Notes: generated from the sequence alone by a model not told the origin. A stretch of 64,000 bases of DNA from Peribacillus butanolivorans (GCF_001273755.1 NZ_LGYA01000003.1:976-64975), one strand, 5' to 3'. Shown: positions 9,354-18,875, counted from the first letter of the stretch. Numbers and translations: made by a program.

Positions 9354-9407
9354 ATGTCTAAAAGAACGAGAACATCTAAAGTTGATAAGTGGATTAAAGA
9401 AGGCTGA
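9354..9407 (+). pseudogene. tnsA-like gene start, interrupted after 17 codons
   Basis: ATG 9354 opens 17 codons resembling the TnsA N-terminus, then a TGA. The next codons (GIGVQ) continue the expected family pattern for a few residues before a second stop, indicating a point-mutated and truncated copy. No good SD is visible because a terminator hairpin precedes the ATG. Confidence 0.5.
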
Positions 9408-9728
9408 GGAATTGGTGTGCAGTGACAATAAAGTTGTTTGAAAAATAATAAAGTCATTTAATGCCATCTATCGGTAGGTAATTGCTGCATCTTTAAGAGC
9501 AAAATTAAACAAACCGATTGTGCATATAGAAAAAGTTAAACATAAAAAGAGTCTACGGGCTTTGTCGAAATTGAAGAAGAAGTAAAAAAACTATGGATGA
9601 ACAAAAGGCGATTTTTGAGATGTCTGGGTATCCTTTCAAAGATGCGAATGGTGCAATTGATGTCATGGCGTATTGGCATGAAAAATTACATCGTTCAAAA
9701 ATAATTTTTTATTTTAGGAGAGAATGAC
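9408..9728. other. Scar region with a 44-codon open frame, no recognised gene
   Basis: Between the tnsA fragment and fra the sequence is AT-rich and full of stops. One frame (9593-9727, ATG to TGA) encodes a 44-aa peptide beginning MDEQKAIFEMSGYPF and ending just before the fra start. It has no clear SD and is not recognised; it may be the tail of a decayed gene. Confidence 0.4.
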
Positions 9729-10100
9729 ATGGGAGTTTTTGCAGAATATTTAGCGAATATTGATAACCCGCAACATCGGGACCGAACGGAAGAAGTTTTG
9801 GATTGGGTAACTAAGAAATTCCCAAATTTAATGCCAAAGATTGCGTGGAATCAGCCTATGTTTACCGATCATGGCACATTTATTATTGGCTTTAGCGTAG
9901 CCAAACATCATTTGGCTGTTGCCCCTGAAAGGGCAGGGATTATTCATTTTTCTGATGAAATTGTACAGGCTGGCTATGATCACACCAAGCAGTTGGTACG
10001 TATCCAGTGGGATAGTCCGGTTGATTTCTCATTACTTGAGAAAATGATCGAGTTTAATATTTTGGATAAGACAGACTGTTCAACTTTTTGGCGGAAATAA
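9729..10100 (+). CDS. fra: Frataxin-like intracellular iron chaperone (YdhG/DUF1801)
   Basis: The 123-aa product is very similar to B. subtilis YdhG (Fra), a frataxin-fold protein proposed to deliver iron for Fe-S cluster and haem assembly. The conserved core reads IAWNQPMFTDHGTFIIGF, followed by the family pattern HLAVAPE and the C-terminal DCTTFWRK-like end (DCSTFWRK). The SD aggagag precedes ATG 9729. It stands alone in a scarred region downstream of glmS. No regulatory motif was seen. Confidence 0.88.
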   Translation: MGVFAEYLANIDNPQHRDRTEEVLDWVTKKFPNLMPKIAWNQPMFTDHGTFIIGFSVAKHHLAVAPERAGIIHFSDEIVQAGYDHTKQLVRIQWDSPVDFSLLEKMIEFNILDKTDCSTFWRK

Positions 10101-10731
10101 AAAAATCGAATAATTAAGGGTTCGGTTCAATTAATTTTGATTAAACTTTATTAATAACCAACACCTTAGAATTTATTCTAATGCACGTTTTTTTATGCTT
10201 GTTTTTAGGAATCAGTGAGAGTACATGAATTATTCGGTAATCTCTATTCCTTCATAGTTTTATAGATTCACTTGTTATGCAAAATCCAAATACCAACAAC
10301 CATCCTAAGGGTGGTGTTTTGTGCAATGGTGGGACTTATAGAGAAAGGTACTCTAAAGGTTTTTGGAAAATTCCTTTTTCGAGCCATTGCGACAAATAAA
10401 GGAATATAAATATTGTTTATAGATAAAAGAAATTATTATCACTTTTAAAAATAGGAAAAAGGAATGCCTGGATAGAATCCGGGCTTTTTGTTATGTCAAA
10501 AAATATCATTAAATACCATTTACCTGTTCTGTTCAGGGGGACGTGTATTGAAGATCGACATGCTTCTGTATCTTTTTGAATAAAAATAGGTATAAAGAAT
10601 TATGTATTGTAAATTATATTGTGAATATTGTTTAATTAAATAATAATAAATACCTATATAAGCTAAATACTTACCACTTTTAACCGATTAAATATGGGGA
10701 TACATAAAACAGTATAAGTTAGGTGGAAAAC
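10101..10731. other. Long intergenic region with one terminator, no gene seen
   Basis: This 630-base AT-rich stretch has stops in all frames. It holds a clear terminator at 10466-10489 with no recognisable gene before it, and a small hairpin around ccatcctaagggtgg near 10306. It probably contains remains of deleted genes. Confidence 0.5.
10466..10489 (+). terminator. Orphan terminator
   Basis: The stem gcctgga / tccgggc with one G-T pair and a five-base loop is followed by TTTTT. No coding region precedes it, so it may end a small RNA or a deleted gene. Confidence 0.7.
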
Positions 10732-11897
10732 ATGATTATTTTGAATGAGCCCATTGTGTCACCAATTCTACTAAAGGTATTAGAGAAACAGCAGATTCCA
10801 GTGTTGGAGCATGGGCGATAGAGAAACACACTATCATCAGAAAAGCTAAACATTCAAAAAGATACGGAGTTTTTTAAGTCTATGGAAATGGGCAAAAGGA
10901 TTCTTACAAACTCTGAGAATGGCATTACATTATTAGGTCATTTTCAACCAGCCATGAATACATATGGTCTAAGTTATTAAAAGATAAGAGTCAGGTTCGT
11001 AATCTAACGAAATCATTATATCCTGATTTCTATTTCCAAGAAATTGATCTATCCATAATAAGTGAGATGGATAAAAAACAAATTCCGTTTCCTGTGGTTA
11101 TCAAACCTAATATTGGCTATTCAAGTGTAGGGGTACACAAAGTTAAGAATGAACAGGATTGGGATATAGCCGTAAGCCATTTGAAGGAAGATTTACTGCA
11201 TTCCGATAGATTGTATGATTCAACAGTAGTAGGTTCTCAGACTGTTTTAATAGAAGAGTGGATTCAGGGAGAGGAATATGCCATTGATGGTTATTTTAAT
11301 CAGGATGGTGAACCAATTATATTGAACGCGTTTAAACGTTTATTTAAGGATGATTATGATACATCCGATCGAATCTATTACACGTCGAAGATAGCAGTAA
11401 ATGAAATCTATGATGATGCCCTACAGTTTATGAAGAAAGTCCAAACTGTTCTACCCCTAAGGAATTACCCTGTACACTTTGAAATTCGCAAAAAGGGAGA
11501 CAGGGTTATTCCCATAGAAATTAATCCCTTGCGTTTTGCAGGAGCGGGCACAACAGATCTAGGGTATCATGCCTATGGGATGAATATGTATGAACACTAT
11601 TTTTTAGGAACGAAACCTGATTGGAATCGAATATTGGAAGAGATGGACGATAATATTTATAGCTTTTTCTTTGCAGAGGTTCCATTGGAAATAAATTTAG
11701 AAGATGTTGAACGGATTAATCATATAGGACTTCATAATGAGTTTGAACATATTTTGGAATATAGACAGCTTCCTTTTCAAAATGATCGAAGTATGGCAAT
11801 CATCTTTTATAGAAGTGAAGATTTGAACAAGAATCTTAAATTGCTTCAGTTAGATTTATTTCCTTTTCTAACTATAAAAGAGCTGGCTTTAATCTAA
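10732..11897 (+). pseudogene. ATP-grasp domain protein, broken by a stop and a frameshift
   Basis: The region encodes one ATP-grasp protein in pieces. ATG 10732 opens MIILNEPIVSPILLKVLEKQ, stops at TAG 10819-10821, then reads on until about 10941, where a missing base in a T tract shifts the frame; restoring one T joins HFSTSHEYIWSKLL to the intact 3' part. The open 3' part from 11067 (276 aa) has the ATP-grasp fold signatures PVVIKPNIGYSSVGVHKV, IEEWIQGEEYAIDGYF and the metal-binding EINPLRFAG. Such enzymes make acyl-phosphate intermediates for amide ligation; the substrate is unknown. The MCP gene follows after 13 bases with its own SD. Either the gene is dead or the shortened ORF is used; the missing N-terminal domain favours inactivity. 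Confidence 0.72.
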
Positions 11898-11910
11898 GGA
11901 GGATGTAAGG

Positions 11911-13614
11911 TTGAAAATTTCAAAGCTAAATCCAAAACGATCTTTACTAGCTAAATTATTCGTATTCTACATAATTCCGTTCGTACTATTTGCAGGTGCT
12001 ATGGATTTTTGTTTTTCATATTTTACTAATAATATGATTAATGAAAATGTCCTTCCACAATTTGATGAGCGGCTATCTGAAAATGCCCGCAGTTTGGCTG
12101 CAAGCATTGATCCGGATTTGATAGAAAATGCTTCAGATCAGGGAGAAGCTATCTTGGGAAAATTAGATGCCTTCGTTGAAAAGAGAAAAGGCATTGAATA
12201 TGTTTATGTCCTGAAGCGTGAGAATGGTTCAGATGTCATTGTGGCCTTGAATGGCAGCAAGGATTTTATGGTGGAATCCCCGTTTACACCAGAACAGGCA
12301 AAATCGATAAATGGAAAAGAAGAAGTGTTAAGTGAAATCTATAACGATAAATGGGGCACACACAAGTCTTATTTTACACCTATCGAAGGAACGGATGCTA
12401 TTGTAGGTATTGATATGGATGCTTCGTTTATTCCTGAGATGAAAAGCAAAATGATTGTCTTTAATATTCTATTTTTAATAAGTGCAGTATTATTGGGTGC
12501 CATAAGCGCTTATGTTATAGGGAGACAAATTGCCCGTCCTGTTAATGAACTAGTTGGTTTCACGAGTGAAATGGCAGTAGGAAATTTAAGTAAACCTATC
12601 ACTAGTGTTCGACAAGATGAAATTGGGGATCTATCACACGGGTTTGAAGATATGCGAGTGAGCTTGTCCCATATTATTCAAAATGTCCGTGAACGTGCCC
12701 AAACGATGAATAAAACCACAGTGTCCATTCATCAATCTTTTGTAGAGATGGTAGAATCCTATGATCAGATTGTAACAGGGACAACGGAAGAAGCAAAAGC
12801 TTCAGAAGAACGGGCCCACCATATTGACCGAATTTCTAATATGATCAGTGATTTAACGGATACAATTCGTTTAATGAGTGAGCAAACGAATACAATGAAC
12901 GAATTTACACTACATACGAACAAACTTGCTGAACAGGGGAGTAAACAAGTACAGGATGTAACGAGTCAGATGGATAAAATTATGGGAAATGGCCAAGCGA
13001 GTAAAGCCAATTTGGTGAGCTTGGAAGAGGATGTAGTTAAGATAAATGAAGTGATTGGTTTAATACGAATCATAGCTTCTCAAACGAACCTGCTATCCTT
13101 GAATGCCTCCATTGAAGCTGCACGCGCGGGGGATGCAGGCAGAGGTTTTGCAGTAGTTGCCCAAGAAGTGCAAAAACTGGCTGTACAAACAGATGAATCC
13201 ATTGATGTTATTTCTGAATCTATCATGCGAATTAATGAACAAACTGCAAAGGTTATCCAAAATAATGATGAGAGCTTCCAAGATATATTAAATGGCGTAT
13301 CCTTAGTGGAGAACAATGGTGAGATTTTCAATAAGATTTTTGATTCTGTAGAAAAACTATTGAAAGGAACAGAACAATTAGCGCACCATTCGCAAAAAAT
13401 TAATGTATCCTCAGATGAAAGTTTAGCATCTATTCAGGAAATCGCTGCAATCTCAGAAGAGGGTGTAGCAACAACTGAACAAATTTCTGCTGCTGCCATT
13501 CAACAAAGTAACATTATGACCGGATTAAAGGCACAGAACAAAGACTTGGCAAAAGAATCAGCCTTATTAGAGGAAATGGTCGAAAAGTTTATTACCGAAA
13601 AACAAAAAAGGTAA
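11911..13614 (+). CDS. Methyl-accepting chemotaxis protein
   Basis: This 567-aa receptor has an N-terminal membrane helix (about 18-38), an extracytoplasmic sensor of about 145 residues, a second membrane helix (about 182-206, [20 protein letters not shown]), a HAMP domain (about 207-260) and a long cytoplasmic coiled-coil signalling domain whose hairpin tip reads [21 protein letters not shown]. It would signal to CheA/CheW. The TTG start at 11911 is supported by the SD aaggaggatgtaagg. It sits 13 bases after the broken ATP-grasp gene and was presumably co-transcribed with it. The ligand is unknown. Confidence 0.92.
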   Translation: MKISKLNPKRSLLAKLFVFYIIPFVLFAGAMDFCFSYFTNNMINENVLPQFDERLSENARSLAASIDPDLIENASDQGEAILGKLDAFVEKRKGIEYVYVLKRENGSDVIVALNGSKDFMVESPFTPEQAKSINGKEEVLSEIYNDKWGTHKSYFTPIEGTDAIVGIDMDASFIPEMKSKMIVFNILFLISAVLLGAISAYVIGRQIARPVNELVGFTSEMAVGNLSKPITSVRQDEIGDLSHGFEDMRVSLSHIIQNVRERAQTMNKTTVSIHQSFVEMVESYDQIVTGTTEEAKASEERAHHIDRISNMISDLTDTIRLMSEQTNTMNEFTLHTNKLAEQGSKQVQDVTSQMDKIMGNGQASKANLVSLEEDVVKINEVIGLIRIIASQTNLLSLNASIEAARAGDAGRGFAVVAQEVQKLAVQTDESIDVISESIMRINEQTAKVIQNNDESFQDILNGVSLVENNGEIFNKIFDSVEKLLKGTEQLAHHSQKINVSSDESLASIQEIAAISEEGVATTEQISAAAIQQSNIMTGLKAQNKDLAKESALLEEMVEKFITEKQKR

Positions 13615-13626
13615 GATAATCATTAA

Positions 13627-13660
13627 AAAACTCACTGAGAAAGGCGTCAGTGAGTTTTCT
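13627..13660. terminator. Bidirectional terminator between MCP and SDR genes
   Basis: The stem aaaactcactga / tcagtgagtttt has A and T runs on both sides and lies between two converging genes. Confidence 0.85.
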
Positions 13661-13666
13661 TATAAA

Positions 13667-14425
13667 TTAATAGGCAGTCCAGCCGGCATCAGCTGTAACA
13701 ACTGTTCCATTCACGAAGCTCGAGTCATCAGAAGCCAGGAATAAAGCTACTTTAGCAATCTCTGTAGCATCGCCCACACGAGGGTTGACGTTGATTCCAA
13801 CCATTGCTCTCTCCATACCAAAATCATTTGGCTGATTAATGGTTGTACCGATATTTGTAGCTACGGCCCCTGGGGCAACGGCGTTACAACGGATACCTTT
13901 TGTTGCATATTGGAAGCCAACGTTTTTTGTAAAACCCATTACAGCATGTTTAGCAGCTGTGTAGGCAGCACCTGCTCTTGAACCGAATAATCCGCCAGCA
14001 GAGGCAATGTTCACAATTACTCCTGCTTCTTTTTCAAGAAAGATTGGAAGGGCTTTTCTCGTTGAGCGCATAACACTCGTTGTATTGATTGCAAATTGCC
14101 GTTCCCAATGTTCATCTGTAATTTCAGCAGCTGGAATGAAGTTATCCATGATGCCTGCATTATTTACTAAAATGTCCAGAGTACCATATTTTTCAACCGC
14201 AAGGTCGATCATGGCTTGTACGTCCTCTTCTTTAGCAACGTTAGCTAAGATGGAAGCAGCTGTGCCACCGTTTGCTTCGATAACAGAAACGACTTCTTGT
14301 GCCGCTTCTAGATTAATATCCGAAACGATTACTTTTGCTCCTTCTTTTGCGTAAAGAACCGCGATTTCTTTCCCCATACCAGATGCAGCGCCTGTAACAA
14401 CGGCTACTTTCCCTTGTAATTTCAT
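13667..14425 (-). CDS. Short-chain dehydrogenase/reductase
   Basis: The 252-aa product is a classical SDR oxidoreductase. It has the cofactor glycine motif TGAASGMG at about 12-19, the structural NNAG near 90, and a catalytic Ser/Tyr-xxx-Lys triad with YTAAK near 155. An acidic residue at the end of the second strand (VIVSDINLEA) suggests NAD(H) preference. ATG 14425 follows the SD gggggaac; an upstream in-frame start lacks one. It is divergent from a TetR-type repressor 185 bases away, which probably controls it. The substrate is unknown. Confidence 0.9.
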   Translation of the reverse strand: MKLQGKVAVVTGAASGMGKEIAVLYAKEGAKVIVSDINLEAAQEVVSVIEANGGTAASILANVAKEEDVQAMIDLAVEKYGTLDILVNNAGIMDNFIPAAEITDEHWERQFAINTTSVMRSTRKALPIFLEKEAGVIVNIASAGGLFGSRAGAAYTAAKHAVMGFTKNVGFQYATKGIRCNAVAPGAVATNIGTTINQPNDFGMERAMVGINVNPRVGDATEIAKVALFLASDDSSFVNGTVVTADAGWTAY

Positions 14426-14536
14426 ATTTGTTCCCCCAGATTCATAATGTTTAATTACTGGATACTTAATGAACACTTGTTTGTTAACTTTCAATATCTA
14501 TATTATAATCCCCTATATAAAGAGGTACAATCAGCA

Positions 14537-14558
14537 AATAAACCAGAATTTGTTTATT
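14537..14558. promoter_or_regulatory. Inverted repeat, candidate operator of the TetR-type regulator
   Basis: aataaac, eight bases, gtttatt forms a perfect 7-bp inverted repeat in the divergent SDR-TetR spacer. Its position between the two starts suggests an operator for the TetR protein. Confidence 0.45.
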
Positions 14559-14610
14559 AATAGACAAATAAATGAAAGTATGTGCATTAAAATGTGTTGG
14601 AGGTTATGAA

Positions 14611-15189
14611 ATGGATAGGCGGGTAAAAAAATCTATAGCTGCGTTAAAAGAGGCCCTTATATCTTTAATGGTTGAAAAAGAATTTAGAGAAATAACAATT
14701 TCAGAAATCGTACAACGAGCGGATCTTAATCGTGGCACTTTTTATAAACATTTTCAGTACAAAGAAGACTTGTTTAATGACGTGATTGATGACGTGATGA
14801 ATGACTTAATTGAATCGTATCAAGCACCTTACAAGACTATTGAGGTTTTGGATATAGAGCGGTTACAGTCTTCTACTATACGTATTTTTCATCATGTAGA
14901 AAATCATAGGACCTTTTACCAAATGATATTGAGGCCAACGGCCTTGTCTGGTTTTCAGAACAGATTGGGGACTGTCATAAAACAATTATCTCTAGAGGAC
15001 TTATTAGTAGGAAGTGATGACAAAGCCATTAATAAAGACTTGCTTGCTAGTTATCATGCTTATTCTATATTGGGAATGATCATACAATGGGTACAGGATG
15101 AATTTAAAAATACACCTGAATATATGGCTGAGCAACTTGTTAAAATCATACATTATCGGCCGATAGGAGTAACAGTCCCTAAAAAGTAA
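14611..15189 (+). CDS. TetR/AcrR family transcriptional regulator
   Basis: The 192-aa protein has an N-terminal TetR helix-turn-helix (about 10-55; ITISEIVQRADLNRGTFYKHF contains the recognition helix, with the conserved GTFYKHF) and an all-alpha C-terminal ligand domain. ATG 14611 follows the SD ttggagg, whereas the in-frame ATG at 14572 has none. It is divergent from the SDR gene and probably represses it in the absence of an unknown inducer. Confidence 0.88.
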   Translation: MDRRVKKSIAALKEALISLMVEKEFREITISEIVQRADLNRGTFYKHFQYKEDLFNDVIDDVMNDLIESYQAPYKTIEVLDIERLQSSTIRIFHHVENHRTFYQMILRPTALSGFQNRLGTVIKQLSLEDLLVGSDDKAINKDLLASYHAYSILGMIIQWVQDEFKNTPEYMAEQLVKIIHYRPIGVTVPKK

Positions 15190-15290
15190 AAAAGTGCTTA
15201 TGTGGTCTGACCACTTTAGTATAAAGAAGTTGATTGAAGTCGAATTTTAAGAGTATTAAAAATTGCTTGAAAAAAGTTTACTTAAACTAT

Positions 15291-15319
15291 TTGCAATCGC
15301 TGCCATTTAATGTTATGCT
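15291..15319 (+). promoter_or_regulatory. Promoter and long leader of the cold-shock gene
   Basis: TTGCAA, a 17-base spacer and TATGCT give a predicted start about 115 bases before the csp ATG. A long 5' leader is typical of cold-shock genes, whose mRNA structure controls translation at low temperature. Confidence 0.6.
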
Positions 15320-15439
15320 TAGTCTTAATTATTTTTGTTCGGTACTAAGGATACTAAAAGTACTACTTTTCGTTTTCGATGATGACTTAGAGCAAGGATA
15401 GTAATACAATGTGCTTAAATGCACTAGGAGGCAACAACA

Positions 15440-15640
15440 ATGGAACAAGGTAAAGTGAAATGGTTTAACGCAGAAAAAGGTTTTGGATTCATCGAACGCG
15501 AAAACGGAGACGACGTATTCGTACATTTCTCAGCTATCCAAAGCGAAGGTTTCAAATCTTTAGACGAAGGTCAAGAAGTTACTTTTGAAGTAGAGCAAGG
15601 TCAACGTGGACCTCAAGCTTCTAACGTTCAAAAAGCATAA
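15440..15640 (+). CDS. Cold-shock protein (CspB/CspD type)
   Basis: This 66-aa acidic protein is a single cold-shock domain that binds single-stranded RNA/DNA and acts as an RNA chaperone and antiterminator. RNP1 (KGFGFI at 13-18) and RNP2 (VFVHF at 26-30) are intact, and the C-terminus [10 protein letters not shown] is typical. The SD aggaggc precedes ATG 15440. It is monocistronic with its own terminator. CspB, CspC and CspD paralogues cannot be told apart here. Confidence 0.96.
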   Translation: MEQGKVKWFNAEKGFGFIERENGDDVFVHFSAIQSEGFKSLDEGQEVTFEVEQGQRGPQASNVQKA

Positions 15641-15653
15641 TTTCAAAACAAAT

Positions 15654-15690
15654 AAAGACAGATCCTAGTTATAGGGTCTGTCTTTTTGTT
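15654..15690 (+). terminator. Terminator after the cold-shock gene
   Basis: The stem aaagacagatccta / tagggtctgtcttt with a four-base loop is followed by a T-rich tract. Confidence 0.93.
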
Positions 15691-15701
15691 TTGTAAAAAG
15701 A

Positions 15702-15786
15702 AAGTCAAAAAAACCTGCTCAAAGATTGAGCAGGGTAAATGGTACAAGTAAAGTAAAACGCTTAAAAGGTTTGACTAAGTATATCA
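15702..15786 (-). ncRNA. Candidate small RNA on the minus strand
   Basis: On the minus strand a good -10 (TGATATACT, + strand 15778-15786) is followed about 35 bases later by a terminator hairpin (cctgctcaa...ttgagcagg) and a run of seven T ending near 15703. This predicts a transcript of about 70 nt with no ORF. The -35 is weak, and nothing else on this strand needs the terminator. Confidence 0.35.
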
Positions 15787-15861
15787 TAGTTTTTCAAAAA
15801 AATACTAAATTAATTATTTTATTCTATTAAGGCATTGGGATAGGAAAGTACGGAAATCATT

Positions 15862-15909
15862 AGATTGAAGGGACATGAGGGAAGCTCATATCCTTTCAAT
15901 CTTTTTTTT
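15862..15909 (+). terminator. Orphan terminator-like hairpin
   Basis: The stem agattgaagg / cctttcaatct encloses a second small stem catgag/ctcat and is followed by eight T. No gene precedes it on this strand after the csp terminator. Confidence 0.75.
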
Positions 15910-16244
15910 CATTAGAAGATGATTAAAGAAAAAATTGATACGATTCAGGGGATATTTGATAAGACATTTCTTAACCATTTTAGAATGAAGCTTTCTATGA
16001 CACCTATAAAGGTATAGAGATTAATAATGCAGAGGTCAGGTTGCCAAAATAGGCACTTTGACCTCAATTCGTTTATACAACAAAAAAATTTTATGAGTTA
16101 TGAACGATTTCTAGTCATGCGTTGATCTGATCTTGGTGTTAGTGGATGAAGTTCAATTTGAAACAAAAGCCAGTGGTTTTCATATATAGTCATATATGCC
16201 GCTTTTATCAAGTCTGTATTGGGGAGGGAGTAAGTTTCTTTTAC
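15910..16244. other. Intergenic region with a 32-codon open frame, no gene recognised
   Basis: An ATG at 15919 (weak SD agaag) opens 32 codons starting MIKEKIDTIQGIFDKTF and ending at TAG 16017. It is unrecognised and may be a gene remnant. The rest contains a hairpin gaggtca...tgacctc near 16032-16064 without a T run. Confidence 0.3.
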
Positions 16245-16264
16245 ATTCAAATCCAGGTTTGAAT
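16245..16264. promoter_or_regulatory. CadC/ArsR-type operator 1
   Basis: The perfect inverted repeat ATTCAAA-N6-TTTGAAT matches the operator architecture of SmtB/ArsR/CadC metal repressors and lies upstream of the cadC-cadA operon. Confidence 0.75.
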
Positions 16265-16288
16265 ATTCAGCAAATTATGGTATATTAT

Positions 16289-16308
16289 AATCAAACGCAT
16301 ATTTGAAT
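16289..16308. promoter_or_regulatory. CadC/ArsR-type operator 2
   Basis: AATCAAA-N6-TTTGAAT repeats operator 1 with the same spacing and a single changed base, 24 bases nearer the cadC start. The -10-like tatatt at about 16280 lies between the two sites. Confidence 0.75.
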
Positions 16309-16323
16309 GAAGGGGGTGAGAAG

Positions 16324-16695
16324 ATGGCGGAAATGAAGGATATGTGTGATGTTCACCTGCATGATGAAGTAAAGGTGAACTGCATTCAAGAAGAAATGAG
16401 CCAGGTGAATATCTCTAGTATATCGAAGCTGTTTAAAGTTATCGGTGATGAAAACAGAGCGAAAATTGCTTATGCGCTATGTACGGATGAGGAGTTGTGT
16501 GTGTGTGATTTGGCGAATATCATTGGTGCCTCAATGGCGACAACCTCACATCATCTTCGTACCCTATATAAACATGCAATCGTAAAATACCGAAAAGAAG
16601 GTAAGTTAGCATTTTATTCATTAGATGATCATCATATAAAACAATTAATTCTTATTGCATTAGAACATCAGCAGGAGGTGAGGGTCGATGGCTGA
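16324..16695 (+). CDS. cadC: CadC-type metal-responsive ArsR family repressor
   Basis: This 123-aa winged-helix repressor releases DNA on binding Cd, Pb or Zn. It carries the CadC-type metal-site cysteines, an N-terminal [14 protein letters not shown] segment and ELCVCDLAN at the start of the recognition region, where the classic ArsR CxC motif sits. ATG 16324 follows the SD agggggtgag; a TTG at 16303 would lie inside operator 2. It overlaps the ATPase gene cadA by eight bases and is presumed to repress both through the two operators upstream. Confidence 0.9.
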   Translation: MAEMKDMCDVHLHDEVKVNCIQEEMSQVNISSISKLFKVIGDENRAKIAYALCTDEELCVCDLANIIGASMATTSHHLRTLYKHAIVKYRKEGKLAFYSLDDHHIKQLILIALEHQQEVRVDG

Positions 16696-18811
16696 ATCCC
16701 AATCAAAAACGTATCGAATTCAAGGTCTATCCTGTACGAATTGTGCGGCTAAGTTTGAAAATAATGTCCGTGACCTTGAGGGAGTGAAAGTTGCCAAAAT
16801 CAACTTTGGGGCTTCGAAGATTTCGATTCAAGGAAGTACGACAATTGAAGAAATTGAAAAAGCGGGAGCCTTTGATAATCTTAAAATCCGGGATGAACAA
16901 GAACAGGTTATGGAAAAGGAACCGTTTTGGAAGCAAAAAGAAAATATTAAAGTAGTGTTTTCTGCTATCCTTCTTTTAATCAGTTGGATATTGGATAAAC
17001 AATATGGTGATGGAAGCAACATGTCAGTGATTGGCTATGCTGCTGCAATTTTAGTTGGCGGATATTCACTATTTATCAATGGACTGAAAAATCTTGTCAG
17101 ACTGCGCTTTGATATGCACACCCTAATGACGGTTGCAATTATTGGAGCAGCTGTGCTGGGTGAATGGGGCGAGGGAGCAACAGTCGTTATTCTGTTTGCA
17201 ATCAGTGAAGCTCTGGAAAAGTATTCGATGGATAAAGCCCGGAATTCTATAGAATCATTAATGAATATAGCTCCTAAAGAGGCCTTGATTCGTAGGGGAC
17301 ATCACGAAATGATGGTTGCTGTTGATGATATTGAGGTGGGCGACACCATGATTGTCAAACCTGGTCAGAAGCTCGCTATGGATGGCAGGATCACGAAAGG
17401 TGCCTCGACACTGAATCAGGCAGCCATTACAGGGGAATCAGAGCCAATATTTAAAACGGTTGAGGGTGAAGTATTTGCCGGAACCTTAAATGGTGAAGGA
17501 CTGCTGGAAGTGGAGGTCACGAAACGAGTAGAGGATACGACGATTGCAAAAATCATACATCTTGTTGAAGAAGCTCAGGCTGAAAAAGCTCCTTCCCAGG
17601 CATTTGTTGATAGATTTGCAAAATTCTATACGCCCACCATTATGCTGATAGCGTTGGCCATTGCCGTTATTCCGCCGCTTGTCATAAACGGGGAATGGAG
17701 TGAATGGATTTACCGAGGATTGGCTGTGCTGGTTGTTGGTTGTCCTTGTGCTTTAGTTATCTCTACACCAATTGCAATTGTAACAGCCATCGGAAATGCT
17801 GCGAAAAATGGTGTACTGATTAAAGGCGGAGTCCATTTGGAGGAAGCTGGAGCCATAAAGGCGATAGCGTTTGATAAAACAGGTACTTTGACAAAGGGAA
17901 TACCTGAAGTGACTGATTTCACAGTATTGGTTGACGGGGTGAGTGAACAGGAAGTTCTAGGGATTGCTGCAGCTTTAGAAAGCTGTTCACAACATCCTCT
18001 TGCCACGGCCATTCTTCAAAAAGCAGAGAACCAGAACATGGACTATCACTCTCTTGTGGTTGAGGATTTTACCGCAATCACGGGTAAAGGTATAAAAGGA
18101 ACAATAAATCGAGAAGTCTATTACATTGGGAAACCACATCTTTTTGAAGAAGAGGGCGGTTTAGCCTTTTCTGAAGATGTTCGTATCCAAATAAATGATT
18201 ATCAAAATGAAGGGAAAACGGTGATGGTGCTTGGCAATCAAATGAAACTCCTTGCACTGATTGCAGTTGCGGACGAAATAAGGGAAAGCAGTAAGGAAGC
18301 AATCCGGAAACTGCATGCTCTCGGGATTGAAAAAACGATAATGTTGACCGGGGATAATATCGGAACAGCAAAAGCGATTGGAGCAGTAGCCGGCGTTCAT
18401 GAGATTCAAGCGGAGCTATTGCCGCAAGATAAACTGGCCTTTATCAAACAATGGAAACAGAAATATAATCGAGTGGCTATGATTGGCGATGGTGTCAATG
18501 ATGCACCGGCTTTAGCGGCTTCCACGGTTGGGATTGCGATGGGGGGAGCGGGGACAGACACCGCCCTTGAAACCGCAGATATTGCCTTAATGGGTGATGA
18601 CTTATCAAAGCTGCCTTATACGATACGCCTAAGTCGTAAAACGTTAAAAATTATTAAGCAGAACATCACGTTTTCGTTAGCGATTAAGATACTGGCTTTA
18701 CTATTGATAGCACCAGGCTGGTTAACACTGTGGATGGCAATTTTTGCAGACATGGGAGCAACGTTATTGGTCACATTGAACAGTCTTAGATTGCTAAGAA
18801 TAAAAGAGTAA
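16688..18811 (+). CDS. cadA: Cadmium/zinc/lead-exporting P1B-type ATPase
   Basis: CadA pumps divalent soft metals out of the cell using ATP. The 707-aa product has an N-terminal heavy-metal-associated domain with CTNC (C16, C19), about six to eight membrane helices, the P1B transport motif CPC near residue 351, the phosphorylation site DKTGT near 395, and the [10 protein letters not shown] hinge near 600. CPC without the copper-type N/Y signatures, plus the CadC partner, supports Cd/Zn/Pb specificity. It begins within the end of cadC with the SD caggaggtgagg and is followed by a terminator. Confidence 0.94.
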   Translation: MAESQSKTYRIQGLSCTNCAAKFENNVRDLEGVKVAKINFGASKISIQGSTTIEEIEKAGAFDNLKIRDEQEQVMEKEPFWKQKENIKVVFSAILLLISWILDKQYGDGSNMSVIGYAAAILVGGYSLFINGLKNLVRLRFDMHTLMTVAIIGAAVLGEWGEGATVVILFAISEALEKYSMDKARNSIESLMNIAPKEALIRRGHHEMMVAVDDIEVGDTMIVKPGQKLAMDGRITKGASTLNQAAITGESEPIFKTVEGEVFAGTLNGEGLLEVEVTKRVEDTTIAKIIHLVEEAQAEKAPSQAFVDRFAKFYTPTIMLIALAIAVIPPLVINGEWSEWIYRGLAVLVVGCPCALVISTPIAIVTAIGNAAKNGVLIKGGVHLEEAGAIKAIAFDKTGTLTKGIPEVTDFTVLVDGVSEQEVLGIAAALESCSQHPLATAILQKAENQNMDYHSLVVEDFTAITGKGIKGTINREVYYIGKPHLFEEEGGLAFSEDVRIQINDYQNEGKTVMVLGNQMKLLALIAVADEIRESSKEAIRKLHALGIEKTIMLTGDNIGTAKAIGAVAGVHEIQAELLPQDKLAFIKQWKQKYNRVAMIGDGVNDAPALAASTVGIAMGGAGTDTALETADIALMGDDLSKLPYTIRLSRKTLKIIKQNITFSLAIKILALLLIAPGWLTLWMAIFADMGATLLVTLNSLRLLRIKE

Positions 18812-18819
18812 TAGAATAT

Positions 18820-18861
18820 GGCTTCCTGGTTCCTTTTAAAGGTGCAAGGAAGCCTTTTCTT
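18820..18861 (+). terminator. Terminator after cadA
   Basis: The stem ggcttcct / aggaagcc is followed by ttttctt. Confidence 0.85.
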
Positions 18862-18875
18862 GTACTGCTTCAAAA

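Larger units (their letters stand above)
9246..9407 (+). mobile_element. Remnant of a Tn7-like transposon right end with 5' fragment of tnsA
   Basis: Exactly 23 bases past the glmS stop a TGT could be a transposon terminus. It is followed by three related repeats containing taaccgtttt, taaccgtttt and caccgtttc (about 9264-9315), resembling TnsB-binding end repeats. Then an ORF opens at 9354 whose 17 residues MSKRTRTSKVDKWIKEG match the N-terminus typical of TnsA endonucleases of Tn7-like elements; it stops at TGA 9405, where an arginine codon (CGA) would be expected, and GIGVQ follows in frame. Position, orientation and gene order fit a Tn7-R end at attTn7. No downstream tns genes or opposite end were found, so it is a decayed scar. 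Homology to TnsA is from memory. Confidence 0.62.

Noticed and set aside
15714..15909. The two hairpins after csp as one composite attenuator for cadC
   Set aside because: They lie more than 400 bases before cadC and terminate in opposite directions; cadC has its own operators and promoter region.
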